Assembly: GCA_016703265.1 (NCBI GenBank)
Contig: JADJCK010000001.1
Location: 62,001-126,000, forward strand
Length of the DNA: 64,000 bases
Direction of reading: 5' to 3'
Origin: a bacterium
GTDB lineage: Bacteria > Krumholzibacteriota > Krumholzibacteriia > LZORAL124-64-63
Shown: piece by piece, positions 59,715-64,000 of the stretch
Layout of the letters: the number at the start of each line of letters is the position of its first letter
How positions within the stretch are numbered: position 1 is the stretch's first letter
The notes under the pieces: generated by a model
Databases searched by the model: none
What the model saw: only the letters and a program-made list of their open reading frames with translations
What the model was told of the DNA's origin: nothing
Made by a program: the position numbers and the translations under genes

Positions 59715-61121
59715 TCAGTCGATCGCCTCGAGCAGGGGATCGCCCTTGTACCCGAGGGCGGCCCAGTCCATGCGCCCGCCCTCACGGTGGCAATCCAGGC
59801 ACTCCAGCGCCTGGGCCGCCGGCTGCACCTCGTGGAAGATGCCCATGTAGCGACGCACCGGGATCCACCGGTACGGCTGGTCGTGCACGCCGTAGGCCGC
59901 CTCGGCGCCGTCGACCACGGCCTTGTGCAGGTCGCCGTCGATGAAGAACTCGTCCACCGCCAGGGGGATGAGCCAGTCGCGTCCCTCGAGCAGCGGCACC
60001 GTGGCCTGGTGCAGCTTGAAGGCGTGGATCTTCGCCGCCTTGTCCTTGCGACTGCCTTCGGGCCGCATCAACGTGACGACACCGTCAGCGTCGGGCCGTA
60101 CCGGCTCGCCCATCAGCGTGATGCGGCTTTTGCCGTTGAACCAGGCGTAGACCGGCTGCACATCCTGGCCCATCGTGATGGTGGCCGACCACTTGTTCGC
60201 CACCTCGTGGCGCTGCGGCGTGGACCAGTCACGCACCATGTCCGTGGGATCCTTCTTGGCGAAGGTGGGGATGTGGCAGACGGTGCAGTTGACCCGGTCC
60301 GTGTGGCGATCGAGGATCGCCAGCTTATGTGGTTGCGCGTCATGGCAGCTCTCGCAGTCGAGCGGGTTGTCCGGACTGTCGGTGCCCGACAGGTCGGAAC
60401 CGCGCCCGCGGACCCGGTGGTCGTCGCCGCGGTGGCAGTCGACGCACTGCAGGTTGTTGCCGCTCGAGGCCATGTGCACGTCGAACTCGGGCGAACAGTC
60501 ATTGAGCTCGTACTCAAGGTCGCCGCGCTTGAAGTTCGGGCCGCCACCGGCGCCGGCATGGCAGCGCAGGCACATCGTGCGTTCGGGCAGCGAGATGCGC
60601 TTGGCCACCGAATCGAGGCCCTGCTGGTTCTGCCAGAGGATCGGCTTCCACGACCAGTTGCCGGCCTCGTCCTGGTAGGCGTCGCGCCGGTAACCGGAGG
60701 CGTGGCAGATGAGGCAGTCGATGTTCTCCAGTTGCTCGCGGCTGAGGACCGGACTGGGCTTGGCGCCGAGCCCGGCATGGCACTTCGAGCAGCCCTGCGC
60801 GATCACCTTGCCGTCGCTGTTGACGGCGTTGCCGATCCAGCTGGCCAGCGGGTTCGTGCAGAAGTCGTTCATCGTGTTCAGTTTGCCGAGCCGGCGGCCT
60901 TCGGCATTGACGAGTTGCGGCGTCTCGCCCTGCCACTGGTAGTGCTGCGAGTGGAAGAAGCTCGTGGCTTCGTCCTCGTGGCACTGCAGGCAGGTCGAGG
61001 TGCCCTCGTAGTGCTCGAAATAGCCTTCCTGGTGGGTGTACGTCCTGGTGGCGGCCGGGGAATCCCCGGCCGCCAGGACTGCGATCACCAGCACCGGCAC
61101 GATCAATGCGGTGCGCTTCAT
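59715..61121 (-). CDS. Octaheme c-type cytochrome, tetrathionate reductase (OTR) family
   Basis: 468-aa exported cytochrome with a signal peptide (residues 1 to about 24). Eight CxxCH motifs sit at residues 44, 111, 136, 184, 226, 256, 279 and 441, so up to eight covalent hemes. The spacing and conserved text match the octaheme OTR family: SQHYQWQGETPQ after heme 1, FCTN, CSKCHAG, NIDCLICHASGYRRD, CLRCHAGAGGGPNFKRGDLE, DVHMASSGNNLQCVDCHRG. The Shewanella enzyme reduces tetrathionate, nitrite and hydroxylamine in vitro. The ATG is preceded by GGAGG. It is the last gene of a leftward operon with the porin and monoheme cytochrome. Confidence 0.87.
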   Translation of the reverse strand: MKRTALIVPVLVIAVLAAGDSPAATRTYTHQEGYFEHYEGTSTCLQCHEDEATSFFHSQHYQWQGETPQLVNAEGRRLGKLNTMNDFCTNPLASWIGNAVNSDGKVIAQGCSKCHAGLGAKPSPVLSREQLENIDCLICHASGYRRDAYQDEAGNWSWKPILWQNQQGLDSVAKRISLPERTMCLRCHAGAGGGPNFKRGDLEYELNDCSPEFDVHMASSGNNLQCVDCHRGDDHRVRGRGSDLSGTDSPDNPLDCESCHDAQPHKLAILDRHTDRVNCTVCHIPTFAKKDPTDMVRDWSTPQRHEVANKWSATITMGQDVQPVYAWFNGKSRITLMGEPVRPDADGVVTLMRPEGSRKDKAAKIHAFKLHQATVPLLEGRDWLIPLAVDEFFIDGDLHKAVVDGAEAAYGVHDQPYRWIPVRRYMGIFHEVQPAAQALECLDCHREGGRMDWAALGYKGDPLLEAID

Positions 61122-61130
61122 GCGTGCCTC

Positions 61131-62783
61131 CTAGAACCGGGCCGAGAAGCTGAGCGATACCTTGCCGGCCTTCTCCCAGGTGGGGAAGCCCTGCACGACC
61201 GGCGTCTCGCTGATCTCCTTGGGCGCACCCACGTGCCAGCCGCTGCCCGTGTAGTCGTAGGCGTAGCTGATGTACGCGAGCTTGGCGACGAACTTCGGCG
61301 CGAAGCGATGCGTGACGTAGGCCTCGGTGACCGTGCCGCGCGTGGCGGTCTTGGCGCCGAGCAGGTCGTCGGCGGCGGGGGTGAAGTTGAACCAGTACTG
61401 CGAACCCTTGTTCCACTCGAGGCCCAGCTTGGTCTTGCCGTTCGCCAGGTTGTAGCGGGCGCCCAGGTAGTACATCGAGCCGGTCTGCGACTCGGGCGAC
61501 TCGTACGGGTCGCACATGAGGCCGCCGAACGGGCCGGTGACGTCGACCGGGCGGCTCTTGCTCCAGCTGCCGGTGGCGAACCAGTCCACGCGGCCGTCGG
61601 TGCGCGACAGCAGCACCGAGGCGATGTCGAAGTCGCCGAGGTTGGCCGACGGGCTGAAGCGGGTGACGATCGGGCCGGGCATGGGCTGGCCGCTGACCGG
61701 GTTGTTCGGCAGGATGATCTGCCCGTCGAAGCCGTCGGTGATGTCGAAGGCGCGCGCGATCGTGGTCTGCACCTGCATCTTCGGCGTGTCCCAGGCGTCG
61801 ATGTTGAAGCCGAAGAACTGGGCGTCCTTCAGGGCCGTATCGGCGTCGACCAGGCCCTGGCCGTACTGCGACTCGTAACCGAGGCCGTAGCAGGCGCGCA
61901 GCGTCGTGTTCTCGCGCACGTGCCAGCCGACGGTGGCGCCGTCGAACTGGAAGTCGATGATGGTGCCCATGGGCGTGCCGGCGCGCATCTCGTCGTGGCG
62001 GTAGTGCAGCGGCGGGCCCTCGGTGCTGGGGCGGCGACCGAGGCTCAGGTACACCGGCTGCGCGAAGAGGTTGTTCCAGGTGAAGTACGCGCGGTCGACC
62101 TTCAGCGTGCCGTCACCGGGCACGCCGGGCCAGTTGGCGTCGGTGTTCAAGGTGTTGGCCTGGCCGTTGAACATGCCCGTCTGCGTGGATGCGCCCCAGG
62201 GCTTGTACATGGACAGGCGGCCGGTGAACGACACGTCGTCGGCCACGGCCGCGTCGAGGTTCAGGCGCAGGCGCGTGGTGTAGAGGATGTCGTTGTCGGT
62301 CTTGAAGCCCTGGCGGTAGGCGTCCTGGGCATAGGCCTGCATCATCGCGCCCATGTTCGGGTTGTTCGCCATCATGAACCCGACCCAATCCTTCACGTCG
62401 CCGAAGGAGGTCTGGCCCTGGAAGACCTGGAAGGCCGCGTAGTTCTGGCCGATGAACTGGTCGACCTGCGCGGGACCGAACGGGACCATCGGGTCGAAGC
62501 TCGGGTTGTAGTTCGGGTCGGTGTAGAACATGGTCCCGAAAACCAGCGCCTGCATGCGCATGCCGTCGATGTAGTCGGGGATCTCGCCCGTCACGTTGTG
62601 GGCCTCGACGCGCAGGTCGCCGCCCCACTGGATGGCATCCTTTACGTCGTTGACCTGCAGTTTCTGGATTTTCTTCTCGAGCGCCTTGAGGCGCTCCTCG
62701 GTGGTGCGTTCGGCCAGGGCGGTGCCGGCGGCCAGGCTCAGGGCGAGCAGCGCGCCGAGCAGGATGACGAGCTTGCGGTTCAT
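61131..62783 (-). CDS. DUF3373-type outer-membrane beta-barrel (porin-like) protein
   Basis: 550-aa exported protein. The signal peptide ends near ALAERT (residue 24). A short coiled coil follows (RTTEERLKALEKKIQKLQ), as in porins that bind the cell wall, and then a long beta-rich region (TRLRLNLDAAVADDVSFTGRLSMYKPWG, YFTWNNLFAQPVYLSLGRRPS, YVTHRFAPKFVAKLAYISYAYDY) ending in the barrel signal SLSFSARF. It resembles DUF3373 proteins, which occur with multiheme cytochromes. ATG 62783 has GGAGGCG upstream. It ends nine bases before the octaheme gene. A porin for substrate entry or an electron-transfer conduit are both possible. Confidence 0.75.
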   Translation of the reverse strand: MNRKLVILLGALLALSLAAGTALAERTTEERLKALEKKIQKLQVNDVKDAIQWGGDLRVEAHNVTGEIPDYIDGMRMQALVFGTMFYTDPNYNPSFDPMVPFGPAQVDQFIGQNYAAFQVFQGQTSFGDVKDWVGFMMANNPNMGAMMQAYAQDAYRQGFKTDNDILYTTRLRLNLDAAVADDVSFTGRLSMYKPWGASTQTGMFNGQANTLNTDANWPGVPGDGTLKVDRAYFTWNNLFAQPVYLSLGRRPSTEGPPLHYRHDEMRAGTPMGTIIDFQFDGATVGWHVRENTTLRACYGLGYESQYGQGLVDADTALKDAQFFGFNIDAWDTPKMQVQTTIARAFDITDGFDGQIILPNNPVSGQPMPGPIVTRFSPSANLGDFDIASVLLSRTDGRVDWFATGSWSKSRPVDVTGPFGGLMCDPYESPESQTGSMYYLGARYNLANGKTKLGLEWNKGSQYWFNFTPAADDLLGAKTATRGTVTEAYVTHRFAPKFVAKLAYISYAYDYTGSGWHVGAPKEISETPVVQGFPTWEKAGKVSLSFSARF

Positions 62784-62857
62784 GGAGACGCCTCCGTTCA
62801 GGGTATGCGGTCGGGGCCCTCGGGCCCGGTTCAGGAGCCGGTGGTTGGCGAAGGCGC

Positions 62858-63232
62858 TCAACCGCAGGTCATCGGCTGCTCGCTGTCCGCGGCGTGGTCC
62901 ACGCAGAACTTGCGGATGGCTTCGAGCATCTCGGGGGTGATGGCGTCGGTGACCATCTTGTCGGCGGTTTCCGGGGTGGCGACCTTGGCGTGGGTTTCCG
63001 CGTAGGCGCCGTCGAAGAACTCGTCCCACTGTTCCTGGATGAGCGTCATCGGCGTGTATTCGCCGGCCGCCGCCTTGGCGCCGTGGCAGACCTTGCAGCT
63101 CGTCTTGAAGAGTTCCTTGCCGTCGAGGGCTTTCGGCTTCTCGGCCTCGTCAGCGGCCATCGCCAGGCCGGCGACGAAGACCAGCGAGGTGACTGCGAGC
63201 AGGACACGCAGGAAGGATGGGGAGCGAAGCAT
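62858..63232 (-). CDS. Monoheme cytochrome c
   Basis: 124-aa exported class I-like cytochrome. The signal peptide ends near LAMAADE (residue 27). One heme site, CKVCH (residues about 46-50), follows KELFKTSC; a Met ligand could be in EYTPMTL, and the C-terminus TCG carries an extra cysteine. It is the first gene of the leftward cytochrome-porin-octaheme cluster, separated from the porin by 74 bases, and probably passes electrons to the octaheme cytochrome. Confidence 0.85.
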   Translation of the reverse strand: MLRSPSFLRVLLAVTSLVFVAGLAMAADEAEKPKALDGKELFKTSCKVCHGAKAAAGEYTPMTLIQEQWDEFFDGAYAETHAKVATPETADKMVTDAITPEMLEAIRKFCVDHAADSEQPMTCG

Positions 63233-63279
63233 GGAGGCCCTCCGGGGTTTCAGGTGCGGGCGCGACGGCGGGAGTTCAA

Positions 63280-63309
63280 CCGTCTATAGATTGCGAAATT
63301 GATAGACGG
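63280..63309. promoter_or_regulatory. Inverted repeat upstream of cytochrome operon
   Basis: CCGTCTAT and ATAGACGG form a perfect 8-base inverted repeat separated by 14 bases (AT-rich), 48 bases upstream of the monoheme cytochrome start. The whole 63285-63360 stretch is AT-rich, unlike its surroundings. It could be an operator for a dimeric regulator or a leader hairpin. No regulator gene is adjacent. Confidence 0.5.
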
Positions 63310-63513
63310 ATTATCAACAATCAAGCACAAAGTTTAACAACCGGGAACCATCTCTTGCGATGCCAACAGGATGAGAACGATTCTCCAAACTGGAACGCGG
63401 CCTCAGACCGGCGATCGGGCCCCAGCGGCCGCTTAACGCTTGAGCCCGCAGCCGGATTGCCCGAAACTGGGGTTCACGAATAGACCTGAGGCCAACCGGG
63501 AACGGGGGACCGT

Positions 63514-64000
63514 TTGAACGCCGCGATCCTGCTTTTCGAAGACCACACCTGGAGCCGGTTCCAACCGGTGGCCGCCTCCGTGCCGGTGGGAGAACAGCGC
63601 TGCGGGCTGTTCTCCACGCGGGCGAGGCTGGAACTGGCTGGGGCCGCCGGCACCCACTTGGTCCGCCCGTGGTTGCGCCCGCTCTGCCCCGAAGGACCCT
63701 GGCAGGTCGCGCCGGCGATCGCGCCGGGACGGGACGCCTTGTGGATCAGCGGCAGGCTGGCGCCCGCCCCGGCGCTGGTGACGGCGCTGCTGGCGACGGT
63801 GGCGCCCGGGCCCGCGTTTGCCTGGCGGGACGAAGACGGGCTCGTGGCCGCGCGGACGGGAGCGGTTGAGACAGGGGCGCGCCTGGCAGCTGGGTGCGCT
63901 GGAGCGACAACGCCGCCCCGCGGTGGGACGGCCCGGCTGCGGCTCCCGACGACCTGGTCCTGGAACCGGGACCGGGGCAGACGCTGCGGTTCGCGGCCGG
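63514..64000 (+). CDS. GlmU-like putative sugar nucleotidyltransferase (3' truncated)
   Basis: The gene runs off the right edge. It opens NAAILLFEDHTWSRFQPVAASVPVGEQRCGLFSTRARLELAG, the N-terminal signature of the GlmU-like nucleotidyltransferase family common in Bacteroidota-type bacteria, with LFED in place of the usual nucleotide-binding start. The start is TTG 63514 after GGGGGAC. In this frame the last 40 codons (from about 63880) become arginine-rich; a frame two bases later reads SWVRWSDNAAPRWDGPAAAPDDLVLEPGPG with better codon use, so a one-base loss near 63870 is possible. Likely role: making a nucleotide-sugar. Confidence 0.65.
   Translation, partial: MNAAILLFEDHTWSRFQPVAASVPVGEQRCGLFSTRARLELAGAAGTHLVRPWLRPLCPEGPWQVAPAIAPGRDALWISGRLAPAPALVTALLATVAPGPAFAWRDEDGLVAARTGAVETGARLAAGCAGATTPPRGGTARLRLPTTWSWNRDRGRRCGSRP

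Noticed and set aside
55943..59785. 1280-codon open frame on the minus strand across the RND gene
   Set aside because: It is His/Arg/Asp-rich with no homology features and mirrors the RND gene; a GC-bias artefact.
63299..63324. TTGAT/ATCAA half-sites resembling an FNR box
   Set aside because: Spacing is 9 bases instead of 4 for one pair, and the others are direct repeats, so it is not an FNR site.

Overview
The window is a dense, GC-rich (roughly 68-70%) chromosomal segment from a Gram-negative, LPS-producing bacterium. Outer-membrane biogenesis (BamA, a BamD-like lipoprotein, Skp, LolC/E-LolD, Tol-Pal) and nearly all of lipid A synthesis (LpxD, a LpxC-FabZ fusion, LpxA, LpxB, LpxK) sit beside systems better known from Firmicutes and the Bacteroidota/Chlorobi side: bacillithiol synthesis (BshA/B/C) and the McsA-McsB-ClpC protein-arginine phosphorylation and degradation system. 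With the Minf_1886-family protein and the GlmU-like protein at the right edge, this points to the FCB superphylum or a neighbouring candidate phylum (Krumholzibacteriota- or Eisenbacteria-like). That placement is inference from gene content.

Layout: 1-1770 holds the end of an acyl-CoA dehydrogenase, a TPR protein and aroQ. 1800-5958 has efp-accB, an orphan pilT-type ATPase and accC. accC runs by overlap into ftsK and rimO (to 9807). From 9882 to 21717 a nearly gapless rightward run carries an unknown exported protein, a BamD-like lipoprotein, nadD, polA, coaE, prfB (with a programmed +1 frameshift), lysS, lolC/E, lolD, mcsA and mcsB, followed by clpC. After a strong terminator, 24700-34029 is the envelope operon bamA-skp-lpxD-lpxC/fabZ-lpxA-lpxB-acyltransferase-lpxK. 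A leftward lipoprotein gene converges on it. nadB, a methyltransferase, bshC, bshB1 and bshA form one run (34759-40713). A Minf_1886-family gene with its own promoter follows, then tolQ-tolR-tolA-tolB-pal-cpoB-cupin. A leftward fbp and a rightward pruA diverge at about 47.5 kb. Two divergent tRNA genes (Leu-CAA, Ala-GGC) precede a VTT/TVP38 membrane protein, an orphan PAS histidine kinase and an EamA transporter. 53085-59623 is a TetR-regulated RND efflux operon. Leftward at 59715-63232 is a redox operon: monoheme cytochrome c, DUF3373-type porin and an octaheme cytochrome of the tetrathionate-reductase family. A GlmU-like nucleotidyltransferase runs off the right edge.

Most genes are housekeeping and read cleanly, often with GTGA/ATGA stop-start overlaps and many GTG or TTG starts. 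Five well-conserved genes (clpC, bshC, pruA, the VTT gene, tetR) carry six single-base frame breaks, with protein homology continuing on both sides. Two of the breaks lie in the same 11-base string. These look more like base-calling errors in a draft or metagenomic assembly than decay. The most biologically interesting parts are the bacillithiol cluster with its embedded methyltransferase, the arginine-phosphorylation system in a diderm, and the porin-cytochrome operon with a large inverted repeat upstream.
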